From Myxococcales bacterium (GTDB lineage Bacteria; Myxococcota_A; Polyangia; Polyangiales; Polyangiaceae), in assembly GCA_013297655.1 (NCBI GenBank), contig JAAFHV010000011.1, positions 19,406-75,670 of the forward strand: a stretch of 56,265 nt of DNA. The letters are read 5' to 3'. This document shows, piece by piece, positions 17,136 through 25,476 of this stretch; within the stretch, counting starts at the first letter, position 1; the number at the start of each line of letters is the position of its first letter. The notes beneath the pieces are model-generated. The model saw nothing but the letters and a program-made list of their open reading frames with translations. It did no database searches and was not told where the DNA came from. The translations under genes and the position numbers were made by a program.

Positions 17136-18581
17136 TCACGCCGGGGTGCGCCGGCGCACGCGCATTCGAATGCCGTAGCGGGGCCGGAGGGTCGCGCTCG
17201 GCTCTGGCTCGTCGTCCCCCATCAGCTCGAATTCGAACCGCCGGAGCAGCACTGCGAGCGCGAGCTGAGCCTCCATGTAGGCGAAGTGATTCCCGAGGCA
17301 GACGCGAGGGCCGGCGCCGAACGGAAGGTACGCATAACGGTGCCGCTTCGCCTCGTTCTCGGGCAAGAAGCGATCGGGGTCGAAGCGCTCTGGATCCGGG
17401 TAAATCGCGGCCGATCGGTGCATCGCCCAAGGCGAGATCATCACGTTGGTGCGGCGCGGGAGGCGGCACTCGCCGATCGTCACGTCGCTCGTCGCGTCGC
17501 GCCCGAACATGTAGACCGGCGGGTAGAGCCGGAGCGCCTCTTTGAACGCACGGAGGCACAGCCCGAGACGAGGAAGATCGGCGAGGGTAGGGGAGTCGCC
17601 CACCTCGTCCACCTCGGCGTGCATCTGCGCGAGCACCCCCGGGGTGCGGCACGCGGAGTAGAGCGTCCACGCGAGCGCGGTCGCGGTGGTCTCGTGACCG
17701 GCGACGAAGAGGGTGAGCACCTCGTCGCGCACTTGGCGATCGCTCATCGCCTCGCCGCTGTCTGCGTCGCGCGCCTCGATGAGCCGCGCCAACAAGTCCT
17801 CGTGGCGGGTCGATGTCGACGAGCGACGGTCGTCGATCATCTTTTGCACGTGCTCGTCGAGGAAGCGGATCGCCTCGGCGAATGGCTTGCCGCGCGCTCC
17901 GGCGAGGACGACCGGCCCGGTGAGCTTCTTCGCGATCGCTCCTGCGCCTCGCCGGGTCGGCGCGGGGCCTCGCGTCGCCAGCTCGTCGAAGAGCCGCTTC
18001 GCCACGACGTGCAAGAGCGCGACCGGCTGCCCGATGACCCAACCCGTCCAGTCGAGGGCGACGGTGAGGGCTTCGCCGATCTCGTCGGCCTCCGAGAACG
18101 TGTCCGCGTCGAAGAGGGTCTTTGCTGCGATCCCCATCGTGAGGCGCGTCGTCTCGTGGGCGAGGGTGATCGTCTCGCCGTCTTTCCAGGTCGCACAGGT
18201 GCGGACCGAGCAGGCGACCATGTCGCTCGCGTACGCGGCGAGGGCCTTCGGCGTGAAGAGCGGGGCCATCGTCTTTCGTTGGCGGCGCCACAGCTCCCCG
18301 TTCGACGTGAAGAGACCCTCGCCAGCGAGGTTCCACAGCGAGAACCGGAGCATGTCGGATTTGTCGAAGCTCTTCGCCTTCTCGACCAGGATCTCTTGCA
18401 CGAGATCGGGATCGATCGCGACGCACGCGCGCGCGATCGGGAGGCCGGGGCGGAGCCGCTGCATCGGGTCGGTCGCGTCGGCCAGGCGGCTCAATGTGCC
18501 GAGGCGGTTCCTTCGGAACGCAGCCGCGTGACCGCCGTAACCTTCCCCACCGGGGGCCAACGGGATCGACTCGTATCGCAT
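17136..18581 (-). CDS. cytochrome P450
   Basis: 481 aa, start ATG 18579-18581 with AGGAGA five bases upstream. Full P450 fold: C-helix WRRQRKTMAPLF, I-helix VAGHETTATALAW (oxygen-activating Thr), K-helix ExxR as KEALRLYPP, PERFDPDRFLPE, and the haem-binding FGAGPRVCLGNHFA with Cys428 as iron ligand. The class resembles bacterial CYP102/CYP110-like fatty-acid or terpenoid hydroxylases rather than camphor-type enzymes. No ferredoxin or reductase gene is adjacent, so redox partners must come from elsewhere. It lies 35 bp after a lipoprotein gene on the same strand. Longer upstream extensions of this frame are not coding-like. Confidence 0.93.
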   Translation of the reverse strand: MRYESIPLAPGGEGYGGHAAAFRRNRLGTLSRLADATDPMQRLRPGLPIARACVAIDPDLVQEILVEKAKSFDKSDMLRFSLWNLAGEGLFTSNGELWRRQRKTMAPLFTPKALAAYASDMVACSVRTCATWKDGETITLAHETTRLTMGIAAKTLFDADTFSEADEIGEALTVALDWTGWVIGQPVALLHVVAKRLFDELATRGPAPTRRGAGAIAKKLTGPVVLAGARGKPFAEAIRFLDEHVQKMIDDRRSSTSTRHEDLLARLIEARDADSGEAMSDRQVRDEVLTLFVAGHETTATALAWTLYSACRTPGVLAQMHAEVDEVGDSPTLADLPRLGLCLRAFKEALRLYPPVYMFGRDATSDVTIGECRLPRRTNVMISPWAMHRSAAIYPDPERFDPDRFLPENEAKRHRYAYLPFGAGPRVCLGNHFAYMEAQLALAVLLRRFEFELMGDDEPEPSATLRPRYGIRMRVRRRTPA

Positions 18582-18616
18582 CGAATCTCCTAGTGAATTT
18601 GCGTCGCTCGGGTTCT

Positions 18617-19501
18617 TCAGGGGCCGATCGTGAGCAGGCACGTGGCGTCGCTCGTGGTGCGGCACGGGCCGCGGACGTGAAACCGGAGGCCGTCGTCGCT
18701 TACGTCGACGATCTCCGCGACCTTCCCGGCTGCGCCCGGCGCGAGCGTGATCGGGACCGGCGTCGTGAACGCGCTCGCCGTGTCCATGCGCGAGAAGAGC
18801 GCGATCCGTGCGGCATCGCCCATGCCCGTGAGGCCCGCGAGCAAGAGGCCGTTCGGCGACACCGCGAAGCCCCCGAGCTCTTGCCCGTCGTACACCGTCG
18901 CCGGGTTGTCGCAGTCGGTCTCGACGTCCGGAAACCGAGCGCCGCATGCGACGATCTTGGTGCCGGAGCTCGACATGGCCCCGACGAAGACGTGCCCGTC
19001 GCGCCCATGAGCACGGCCCGCGTCGACCCTCGCGCCGTACACGCGCGACGTGGTTTCGCTCTCGATGAACGCGAAGAGCCCGCGATCGGCGGGGATCGCG
19101 TAGAGGGCGAGCGGCGACGCCGCCCGTTTCCCGAGAGCGACCAAGCTCGAAGGCGCGTTGGGCTCGGGGCTCGTGAACAGCGTCGCGGTGGTGGTCACGT
19201 CGATGGCGCTTACGTTGGTGGTGGATGCGTCGTAGACGAGCGCGACGAGGGCGCCTGCCGGATCGAAGGCGAGCGCGACGACCCCGCTCGGTGGGACGGG
19301 CCGCTCTTGCCGGACGTCGAAGGTCGCGGTGGGGGGCGAGGTGTCTGGCCGACTCCCATCTGCAGCGGTCGGAGGTGTCACGCTTGCCGCCGCGTCTTGC
19401 TCGGGCGGCGGAGTCGCGCTCGTAGGGTCGACCGCGAGCGAAAGGCCACATCCGACGAGGGCGAGCGTACCGAACGCCGAGCCCAACGAACCACGCGCCA
19501 T
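18617..19501 (-). CDS. lipoprotein, beta-propeller-like, unknown
   Basis: 294 aa, ATG at 19499-19501. Signal peptide with lipobox (GTLALVGC, Cys18), then a Pro/Thr/Ala linker to about residue 60. The rest alternates short beta strands and turns (VVALAFDPAGALVALVYDAS, GGFAVSPNGLLLAGLTG) and resembles WD40/YVTN-type propeller blades. No enzymatic motif. It is divergent from the FG-GAP lipoprotein gene only 56 bp away and upstream of the P450 gene on the same strand; the pairing with P450 may be functional or incidental. Confidence 0.7.
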   Translation of the reverse strand: MARGSLGSAFGTLALVGCGLSLAVDPTSATPPPEQDAAASVTPPTAADGSRPDTSPPTATFDVRQERPVPPSGVVALAFDPAGALVALVYDASTTNVSAIDVTTTATLFTSPEPNAPSSLVALGKRAASPLALYAIPADRGLFAFIESETTSRVYGARVDAGRAHGRDGHVFVGAMSSSGTKIVACGARFPDVETDCDNPATVYDGQELGGFAVSPNGLLLAGLTGMGDAARIALFSRMDTASAFTTPVPITLAPGAAGKVAEIVDVSDDGLRFHVRGPCRTTSDATCLLTIGP

Positions 19502-19540
19502 CGCACGAGGTTAGCACGGGCGAATGCGCCGCTCGGCTCG

Positions 19541-19557
19541 CTATGTATACTGGTCGC
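19541..19557. promoter_or_regulatory. candidate shared -10 region between divergent lipoprotein genes
   Basis: Only 56 bp separate two divergent gene starts. The one AT-rich segment, CTATGTATACTGG, contains TATACT on the plus strand (19546-19551), only six bases before the ATG at 19558, and TATACA on the minus strand. If TATACT is a -10 element the plus-strand mRNA would be nearly leaderless. No clear -35 box seen. Confidence 0.3.
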
Positions 19558-21252
19558 ATGCCGCGAGCTTTCTTCCTGCGTTCCCTTTTCCCCGCTGCCC
19601 TGGTCGCTCTCGCCGTCGTCGCTCCTTCGTGCGGAGGCGACGAGCCTGGCACCACCAGCGATGGTGGCCCTGGTGGAAACGAAGGAGGCGGCGGCGGAGG
19701 AGGCGGCGGGGGTGGCAACCCCGAGGGCGGCGGTGGTGGTGGCACCGAGCCCCCGCAGGCGTCGTGCAAACCAGGCACGGGCGGCTCGGCCACCGTCGCC
19801 GTACCAACGGTGAAATCTTCCCTCAGCGCCGATGGCGAGAGCGGCTGGCTCGGCTCGCCGGCCGTGGTCGACCTCGACGGCGACGGCAAGCTCGAGATCG
19901 TGGTCACACGAAACTCCGACGTGGTCGTCTACGGCGCCGATGGTGCGCAAAAATGGACCGCGCGCGCGGGCGGGGGTCGCATCTGGTCGAGCGTGGTCGT
20001 CGCGAACCTCGCGGGCGACGCGAAGCTCGAGGTCGCCGTCGCGGCGCGCGACAAGGTGTTCGTCTTCGACGCCGCTGGCGCCGGGGTCGCTGGGTTTCCC
20101 GTCACGTTCACGGACGAAATGCGCGCGATCGCGGCGGGCGATCTCGACGGCGACGGCAGGGCCGACATCGTCGCGTCTACTGGTCGCTCGAACCCGGCCG
20201 ACGTCGTCGCGGCCTGGAAGGGCGACGGCGCTCGCGTCGCTGGATTTCCACCGAACGCCGCGACCGTGAGCGGCTGCACCGGCCGCGCCGCACCGAGCCC
20301 TTGTTACCTCGCTGGCGCCTACGACCAGAACCTGGCGATCGCCGATCTCGACGGCGACGGGAAACAAGACGTCGTCGTTCCCCACGACAACGCGTACGCG
20401 AGCTTCCACAAGGGCACTGGCGAGGCGTTCGACTGCGCTGCCGACTACGAGGACAAAAAGAAGACTCCCGGCGTTCGCTATTTGCACGACCTCGCGGAGG
20501 CGAGACAAGGCTACTCCGACACGGAGGCCACCTCGCTCCAAGCCCACTTCACGAACACCGCGCCCGCGATCGCCGACGTCGACGAGGACGGGAAGCTCGA
20601 CATCGTGATGCTCGGGAGCGTGCAGAACGCGGCCCAGAACCGCCGCCAGCTCGGGGTCGGCCTTTGGGTCGTGCACCCCGACGCGTCGCGCGCGGCGGGC
20701 TGGGACACGCCGCTGCACGTGCCCGAGTACCTCGGCGGCCTGGAGGACCTCGGCGGCAACTTGGTCGGGGAGACGAACCAGGTCTCGATCGCGGACATCG
20801 CGCCCGCCGAGAAGGGCAAGGAGATCGTCTTCGCCGGGTTCGACGGGAAAGTGCACGCCGTGAGCGCAGCCAAGAAGCCGCTGTGGGCCACCGGGTTCAC
20901 AACCGATCCGGCCGTGTTCACCGCCGGCGTCGCGATCGCCGATCTCTCCGGCGACGGCTCCCCCGAGGTCGTGTTCGCGACCTACGGGGCAGCGGGGAAG
21001 TCGCTCGCGTTGTTCGTGCTCGACGCGGCGGGGAAGAAGCTCCACGAGGTGAAGCTCCCTGGCCGCGGCTCGATGGCGGTGCCGACGATCGCGGACGTGG
21101 ACGGCGACGGGAAGCTCGAAATCCTGGTGAGCCTCAAGGACCCCGATGGGGCCGCCGAGGTTCAAATTTACGCCGTGCCCACCGCGCAGACGAACTGCGT
21201 CTTGTGGGCCACCGGCCGCGGCAACTACACGCGCAACGCGTGGGTGCGCTGA
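19558..21252 (+). CDS. FG-GAP/VCBS-repeat beta-propeller lipoprotein
   Basis: 564 aa from ATG 19558, chosen because it starts the signal peptide (MPRAFFLRSLFPAALVALAV) with lipobox Cys about residue 25; an upstream ATG at 19543 adds five residues. A poly-Gly linker (11 Gly in a row, broken by NPE) is followed by an integrin-like seven-bladed propeller. Calcium-binding DxDGDGxxD loops recur: VVDLDGDGKLEIVV, AGDLDGDGRADIVA, IADLDGDGKQDVVV, IADVDEDGKLDIVM, IADLSGDGSPEVVF and IADVDGDGKLEILV. A surface protein, probably adhesive or ligand binding. Its stop codon and that of the opposing gene share the palindrome TGATCA (21250-21255). Confidence 0.9.
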   Translation: MPRAFFLRSLFPAALVALAVVAPSCGGDEPGTTSDGGPGGNEGGGGGGGGGGGNPEGGGGGGTEPPQASCKPGTGGSATVAVPTVKSSLSADGESGWLGSPAVVDLDGDGKLEIVVTRNSDVVVYGADGAQKWTARAGGGRIWSSVVVANLAGDAKLEVAVAARDKVFVFDAAGAGVAGFPVTFTDEMRAIAAGDLDGDGRADIVASTGRSNPADVVAAWKGDGARVAGFPPNAATVSGCTGRAAPSPCYLAGAYDQNLAIADLDGDGKQDVVVPHDNAYASFHKGTGEAFDCAADYEDKKKTPGVRYLHDLAEARQGYSDTEATSLQAHFTNTAPAIADVDEDGKLDIVMLGSVQNAAQNRRQLGVGLWVVHPDASRAAGWDTPLHVPEYLGGLEDLGGNLVGETNQVSIADIAPAEKGKEIVFAGFDGKVHAVSAAKKPLWATGFTTDPAVFTAGVAIADLSGDGSPEVVFATYGAAGKSLALFVLDAAGKKLHEVKLPGRGSMAVPTIADVDGDGKLEILVSLKDPDGAAEVQIYAVPTAQTNCVLWATGRGNYTRNAWVR

Positions 21253-21546
21253 TCAGGCCGCGCGCGACGTGACGACGGCGGGAGCCTCCCGCCGCACGGG
21301 CTTCGCCTTGCACGCCGAGAAGGCCTTCGCGAGCGCGAGGCCCGAGAGCGACAGCCGCATCCGGAGCGCGTCCACGTGTCCTTCGGCGTGGAGGCGCGAG
21401 ATCACGTCGCGAACATCGGGCCTTCGCACCTGGAGCGTCTCCGCGAGATCGGCGGCGGTGATGTTCCGTCCCTTCTGCGCGGCGCGAGCGAGGGCGACGA
21501 GAACCTGAGCGGCGAGGGCGTGAGAATCGAGCGACGACGTGGACAT
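21253..21546 (-). CDS. small winged-helix DNA-binding protein
   Basis: 97 aa from ATG 21544-21546, with GGAGG five bases upstream; the frame extends farther but the RBS favours this start. The sequence ALAAQVLVALARAAQKGRNI, TAADLAETLQVRRPDVRDVI, SRLHAEGHVDALRMRLSLSG reads as helix-turn-helix plus recognition helix and wing, like MarR/PadR-type or phage-type repressors cut to the DNA-binding core. Probable transcriptional regulator, targets unknown. Convergent with the FG-GAP lipoprotein; stop codons abut. Confidence 0.7.
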   Translation of the reverse strand: MSTSSLDSHALAAQVLVALARAAQKGRNITAADLAETLQVRRPDVRDVISRLHAEGHVDALRMRLSLSGLALAKAFSACKAKPVRREAPAVVTSRAA

Positions 21547-21994
21547 GGGACCTCCGATGGGGCGGGGCGTGGATACCCATGCATTGTGCAAGTGTGGGGC
21601 CGAAGCCGGTCGCGCCCGCCTCGGATGCGCATCCCCTGGAAAATTCAATGGAAGGCGAAAATGTGAATCATTACCTACTTATAGAAGTGGGTGAGGCATC
21701 GATCCAAGAATGCCCCGGGGTCACGATCCAGTCGCGTACCGAAGCACTTCATGAAGTGACGGCGCCGACCGCCGCTCCGGGGAACGGGAGGGGTTGCCAA
21801 CAGACATCCCGCTCGTCACCGGCCCACGTAACGCTTACGTAAGTCGCGCCAGGTCGAGCCCAACTCCTCGTGTGCATTGGCTATTTGTGCGGTGAACCGT
21901 GACGAGCGCTAGCTTACGCGGTCGTTGCTTGAACGGCACTTCCGCGAGCGGTTCGCTGAGAGCGTGGCGTTTTTGCGCCGCGCTTGGAGGCAGA
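21547..21994. other. 448-bp divergent intergenic region
   Basis: Lies between the winged-helix gene (minus) and the carbonic anhydrase gene (plus) and must hold both promoters. The centre (21640-21760) is relatively AT-rich, with CATTACCTACTTATAGAAG, and contains short inverted repeats such as CACTTCATGAAGTG (about 21746-21759) and CTTACGTAAG (about 21834-21843) that could be regulator sites. No convincing gene. Confidence 0.45.
21746..21759. promoter_or_regulatory. palindrome CACTTCATGAAGTG, operator candidate
   Basis: A perfect 14-bp palindrome in the divergent region next to a winged-helix regulator gene. Location and symmetry suit an operator for a dimeric regulator, possibly that neighbour. 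A second 10-bp palindrome, CTTACGTAAG, lies about 75 bp away. Confidence 0.3.
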
Positions 21995-22945
21995 ATGGTG
22001 AAACAAGGGGTAGTGCTGGTCGCGGCGCTCGCGCTGGTCACGGCGACGGGGCTCGGGGCGTGTACGGTCGAGCTCACGAACGGAGATGTCGACGGCGGCA
22101 CCTCGGAGGCCGACGCGAGCCGCGAGGATAGCGGCCACGACGGTGGTCACGGGGAGTGCGCGGAGCTCGGGCACGATCCGCACTGGAGCTACGAAGAGAG
22201 CGAGACGGTCGGTCCTGAGTTCTGGGGCGAGCTCAAGCTCAAGGACGGCGCGGTCGCGTTCCCCGACTGCGCAAGCAAGACGAAGCAGCAGTCTCCGATC
22301 TCGATCCCGGCGATTGAAACGGTCGACTCCGGCGTGCTCGCGCCGGGCACGTTCAAGCTCGGGACCGAGCTCCAATGGAAAGACGGCGCGACGGTGAAGA
22401 GCCTCCACCACAACGGCCACACCTGGCTCGCGGGGATGGACCGTTCGCAAAAGCTGGTCGTCGACACGACGGCCTACGAGCTCGCGCAGTTCCATTTCCA
22501 TGCGCCCGCCGAGCACAACATCGGCAACAAGGAGTACCCTCTCGAGGCGCATTTCGTTCACGTGAACCCCACCGCGAACGCGACTGGGCAGCCCTTCGCC
22601 GCCGTCGTCGGCGTGATGTTCGAGGAGAGCGCGGAGGACAACGCCGAGCTCGCGAAGGTGTGGTCGAAGTTCGACAAGTGTCCGCACGAGACCGCGAAAG
22701 ACGTGAGCGGCGTCACGGTGGACCTCACCAAGCTCCTTCCGGCGAACCGCAGCTACGTGCAATACGACGGCTCGCTCACGACGCCGCCCTGCTCGATGAC
22801 GGTGCGGTTCCACGTCCTCGTCGAGCCGATCAAGGCCTCGAAGAAGCAAATCGAAGCGCTCAAGGAAGCGGTCGGGAAGAACGATCGTCCCCACCAGCCG
22901 ATCCTTTCGTCGACCAACGTGAGCTTGTGCTCGCAGAGCAAGTAG
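21995..22945 (+). CDS. alpha-type carbonic anhydrase lipoprotein
   Basis: 316 aa from ATG 21995 with GGAGG five bases upstream; the frame is open upstream but the RBS and signal peptide fix the start. Signal peptide with lipobox (TGLGAC), then an Asp/Gly-rich linker. Catalyses reversible CO2 hydration in the periplasm or at the surface. All alpha-CA landmarks are present: the proton-shuttle His in HHNGHTW, zinc ligands in FHFHAPAEH and LEAHFVHVN, and the Thr gate in GSLTTPPCSM. QSPISI also matches. The stop region overlaps 19 bp with the following lipoprotein gene, so the two are likely co-expressed. Confidence 0.92.
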   Translation: MVKQGVVLVAALALVTATGLGACTVELTNGDVDGGTSEADASREDSGHDGGHGECAELGHDPHWSYEESETVGPEFWGELKLKDGAVAFPDCASKTKQQSPISIPAIETVDSGVLAPGTFKLGTELQWKDGATVKSLHHNGHTWLAGMDRSQKLVVDTTAYELAQFHFHAPAEHNIGNKEYPLEAHFVHVNPTANATGQPFAAVVGVMFEESAEDNAELAKVWSKFDKCPHETAKDVSGVTVDLTKLLPANRSYVQYDGSLTTPPCSMTVRFHVLVEPIKASKKQIEALKEAVGKNDRPHQPILSSTNVSLCSQSK

Positions 22946-23745
22946 CCACCCGGATCCGGCTCGCGTGCGGGAGCGTCGCGCTCGTCGCGGCGTGCTCGCG
23001 CGCGGCGCCTCCCGCTCCTGCGCCGACTCCGGAAGCGCCTCTGCCTGCGTCGTCCGGAGTCGTCGCGTCCATCGCCTCGGTCGCTCCGGCCGCCGCGGGT
23101 GAAAAAAGCGCCTGCACGAAGACCGCCTACGTCGACGAGGCGGGCGAGCCGACCGGCCCTGCCCCCACGTGCAAAGACGGCGAGGTCCTCGTCGTCGGGA
23201 AGGCGTTCACGACTGCCGCCGCGGGTGAGGGTGCGCTCTTGGCCCCTTCGCATCGTGTCGTCGTGAAGAGCTTCTGCCTCGATTCGACGGAGGTGAGCAT
23301 CGGAGCGCTCAACCGCTGCGGCCCGTGCGTCGCGGCGATGGGGCCGATCCCGGGAAACGCCTCCCGGCCGGCGCGCGGGCTCGATCCGGCGACGATGGAC
23401 CGCTTCTGCGCGGAACAGGGAAAACGCCTGCCGACGGAGCCCGAGTACGAGCTCGCGTCGCAAGGGCTCGCGCCGTCGACGTGCGCCGGCAGTTCCCCCT
23501 GCGACGTGGGCGCGACGGCGGGCGATCGTGCGGGATCGGGAGCGATGGACCTCGCGGGCAACGTGGCCGAGCTCACCGCGACGGAGGTGTGCGCGTGCGA
23601 GCCGGCCGGCACGTGTCGGCTCGGGCGCGTCGTTCGAGGCGCCACCTACGCGGCTCCCCTCAAGGGCACCCGCGCGCGATCCCTCCGCCTCGCGAGCGAT
23701 GGAACCCAAGAGGCGCTCGGTTTTCGCTGCGCACGAAGCCGCTGA
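22927..23745 (+). CDS. lipoprotein with formylglycine-generating-enzyme (SUMF1) domain, catalytic Cys missing
   Basis: 272 aa from GTG 22927, inside the end of the carbonic anhydrase gene. This start gives a short lipoprotein signal (LACGSVALVAAC). Residues about 95-270 follow the FGE-sulfatase/SUMF1 pattern: SFCLDSTEVSIGALNRC, RFCAEQGKRLPTEPEYELAS, SGAMDLAGNVAELTAT, RVVRGATYAAP and EALGFRCARS. Active FGEs have a Cys pair in the RS.C...YC.RYR block; here the segment is KGTRARSLRLAS with no Cys, so oxidase activity is unlikely and the fold probably serves binding. The next gene is convergent, with a shared terminator. Confidence 0.75.
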   Translation: MLAEQVATRIRLACGSVALVAACSRAAPPAPAPTPEAPLPASSGVVASIASVAPAAAGEKSACTKTAYVDEAGEPTGPAPTCKDGEVLVVGKAFTTAAAGEGALLAPSHRVVVKSFCLDSTEVSIGALNRCGPCVAAMGPIPGNASRPARGLDPATMDRFCAEQGKRLPTEPEYELASQGLAPSTCAGSSPCDVGATAGDRAGSGAMDLAGNVAELTATEVCACEPAGTCRLGRVVRGATYAAPLKGTRARSLRLASDGTQEALGFRCARSR

Positions 23746-23752
23746 AACGCGT

Positions 23753-23780
23753 CGCGGCGCGATCTCTCGATCGCGCCGCG
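23753..23780. terminator. bidirectional terminator between convergent genes
   Basis: A perfect 12-bp stem, CGCGGCGCGATC and GATCGCGCCGCG, closed by a TCTC tetraloop. It sits between stop codons at 23745 (+) and 23804 (-), which is the expected place for a two-way terminator. Confidence 0.75.
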
Positions 23781-23803
23781 CGAGGAGCGTGGGCTGGGCT
23801 CGC

Positions 23804-24511
23804 TTAGGGCTTGGGGCCGGCGGGGCTCGGCGTGGGAACGGGCGCGACGGCCTTCGGCGCGGGGGTCGTCGCGGGTGCGCTCGCCGGCGCTGCCGCGGCG
23901 CGCTCGCCGGTCGCAAAATCGCCCTTCGGAAACTCGATCTCGAGCGCGGCTCCTGCGCCCTGCTGTTGGCCCGGGTTCACTTTGAACGTGGGCGCCGAGG
24001 CCGCGCGCAAGTCGACGACGAGGTGCAAATCGCCGCCGTGCGGGACCAGCCGCGCCTGCGAGACCGGCGTGTTGAAATGCACCGTGACGAGCGGGTTCGT
24101 GTCGTTCCAGCGGTTCACGTGCACACCCTTCAAGATGTACGTCACGCTCCCGGCGGCCTTGCGCTCCTCGACCGGTACGCTCCCCGAAAGGTGGACCACG
24201 ATCCTCGAGCCGCCGCCGTCGGTCGCGGTGAACGAAGGAAACGTAGCCGAGGGCCCCGAACGCACTGCGCGGGGCCTCGCCGCACCGGCGCGCTTCGGGC
24301 CCTTGTCGCTGTAGCTGTAGCCGCCGGCGGCGCGCTTCTCTTTCACGGCGGTGTCGTCGAGCTTGACCACCTCGCCCGAGGCCTTCGGTTTGCCTTGGTC
24401 CTTCGAGCCTTTGTACGCGGCGTCGAGGGCGTCCGCCAAAGCGAACGCGTGTCCAGAAGTGAGCATGGTGCCAAGGAGGCCGAGGATTCCCACGAGGCTG
24501 CTCGTCTTCAT
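23804..24511 (-). CDS. secreted protein with AMIN-like domain
   Basis: 235 aa from ATG 24509-24511; the frame runs upstream but this ATG begins the signal peptide (MKTSSLVGILGLLGTMLTSG, cleavage after HAFA). A Lys/Ser/Gly-rich stretch (about 35-85) leads to a domain of paired beta strands (SRIVVHLSGSVPVEERK, VTYILKGVHVNRWNDTN, PLVTVHFNTPVSQARLVPHG, DLHLVVDLRA) typical of the AMIN domain of secretins (PilQ) and N-acetylmuramoyl-L-alanine amidases, which targets proteins to the periplasmic cell wall. The Ala/Pro tail is low complexity. No catalytic domain follows, so this is probably a structural or localisation factor. Confidence 0.7.
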   Translation of the reverse strand: MKTSSLVGILGLLGTMLTSGHAFALADALDAAYKGSKDQGKPKASGEVVKLDDTAVKEKRAAGGYSYSDKGPKRAGAARPRAVRSGPSATFPSFTATDGGGSRIVVHLSGSVPVEERKAAGSVTYILKGVHVNRWNDTNPLVTVHFNTPVSQARLVPHGGDLHLVVDLRAASAPTFKVNPGQQQGAGAALEIEFPKGDFATGERAAAAPASAPATTPAPKAVAPVPTPSPAGPKP

Positions 24512-24565
24512 GTCGAAAAGTAGAGCACGCACCTTTCGGGGCGACAAATCGGGAACAAAAGAACA

Positions 24566-24597
24566 GGAGGACCCGGCTCCGAAAAACCGTGTCCTCC
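24566..24597 (-). terminator. terminator after the peroxiredoxin gene
   Basis: GGAGGAC (24566-24572) pairs with GTCCTCC (24591-24597), with an inner CGG/CCG extension. On the minus strand the stem is followed by TGTTCTTTTGTT. It starts 50 bases past the peroxiredoxin stop at 24647. Confidence 0.6.
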
Positions 24598-24646
24598 CAT
24601 GTAGTTGCGAGGCGAATGGCGCTTACGCGCTCGCGCTCGTTCAGGC

Positions 24647-25240
24647 TCAGAGCTTGGCGGCGTTTTCCTTGAGGTACGCGGCGACGCCGGTGGGGTTCGC
24701 CTTCATCGCGGTCTTGCCCTTCTGCCAGCCGGCGGGGCAAACCTCGCCGTGCTCTTCGGTGTACTGGAGCGCGTCCACCAAGCGGAGGGTCTCCTCGACC
24801 GAGCGGCCGAGCGGGAGATCGTTGACCGTCTCCTGGCGGACGTTGCCGGCCTTGTCGATGAGGAACGTGCCGCGGAGGGCCATGCCGCCATCGAGGAGCA
24901 CGCCGTAATCACGAGCGATGGTCTTGTTCACGTCCGCGACGAGCGGGTACGTGATGGCGCCGATGCCGCCGTCCTCGGTCTTCGTGTTGCGCCAGGCGCG
25001 GTGCACGTGGGCCGAGTCGATCGACACGCCGAGCACCTCGGTGCCGCGCTTCTTGAACTCTTCGATGTGGTTCGAGAACGCGAGGATCTCGGTGGGGCAC
25101 ACGAAGGTGAAGTCGAAGGGGTAGAAGAAGAGCACGACGTACTTGCCCTTGTAGTCCGAGAGCGAGATCTCTTTCTCGCTGCCGTCGGCGAGCACGGCGG
25201 TGGCCTTGAAATCGGGCGCGGGCTTCTGAACGAGGGACAT
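24647..25240 (-). CDS. typical 2-Cys peroxiredoxin (AhpC/Prx1 group)
   Basis: 197 aa, expected full length. Reduces hydrogen peroxide, alkyl hydroperoxides and peroxynitrite in the cytoplasm. Peroxidatic Cys48 lies in [13 protein letters not shown]; resolving Cys168 in [12 protein letters not shown]; catalytic Arg and support residues lie in the ALRGTFLID block. GGIG and a C-terminal helix bearing YLKENAAKL suggest a robust, over-oxidation-sensitive Prx1-type enzyme. No ahpF or trxB partner is adjacent. Separate transcription unit with a terminator downstream. Confidence 0.95.
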   Translation of the reverse strand: MSLVQKPAPDFKATAVLADGSEKEISLSDYKGKYVVLFFYPFDFTFVCPTEILAFSNHIEEFKKRGTEVLGVSIDSAHVHRAWRNTKTEDGGIGAITYPLVADVNKTIARDYGVLLDGGMALRGTFLIDKAGNVRQETVNDLPLGRSVEETLRLVDALQYTEEHGEVCPAGWQKGKTAMKANPTGVAAYLKENAAKL

Positions 25241-25409
25241 GGCTTTGCTCCTAAAGGGGTCGGGACCGCCTTCTTACCACCGAAGTCGGCCCGTGGGAGC
25301 TGGCTCCCGCATGGCGACGAAAGATGCGCCCCTCCGAGGCATCAGCGCCTTCCGCGGCGGCCGCACCAGCGAACGAGATAGCTCGCTCTTGCGCACGAAA
25401 ATAGGCGCA

Positions 25410-25475
25410 ATGAGGCGAGGCTCAACGAGGCGAGGCGCGAAAGGCGAGGCCCGAAAGGCGAGGGTACGAGGCGAC
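25410..25475. repeat. short GAGGCGAGGC-type direct repeats
   Basis: About 66 bp of imperfect 10-14-bp direct repeats (GAGGCGAGGC twice, CGAAAGGCGAGG twice, then GAGGCGACG) immediately past the stop of the lipoprotein gene at 25477. Probably slippage-prone non-coding DNA. Confidence 0.5.
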
Positions 25476-25476
25476 G

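Noticed and set aside
17136-19907. Very long minus-strand open frame (over 900 codons) running through the P450 gene and beyond
   Set aside because: Only the part below 18581 has P450 sequence and an RBS; the upstream part overlaps a well-supported lipoprotein gene in another frame and is Arg/Pro/Gly-rich noise.
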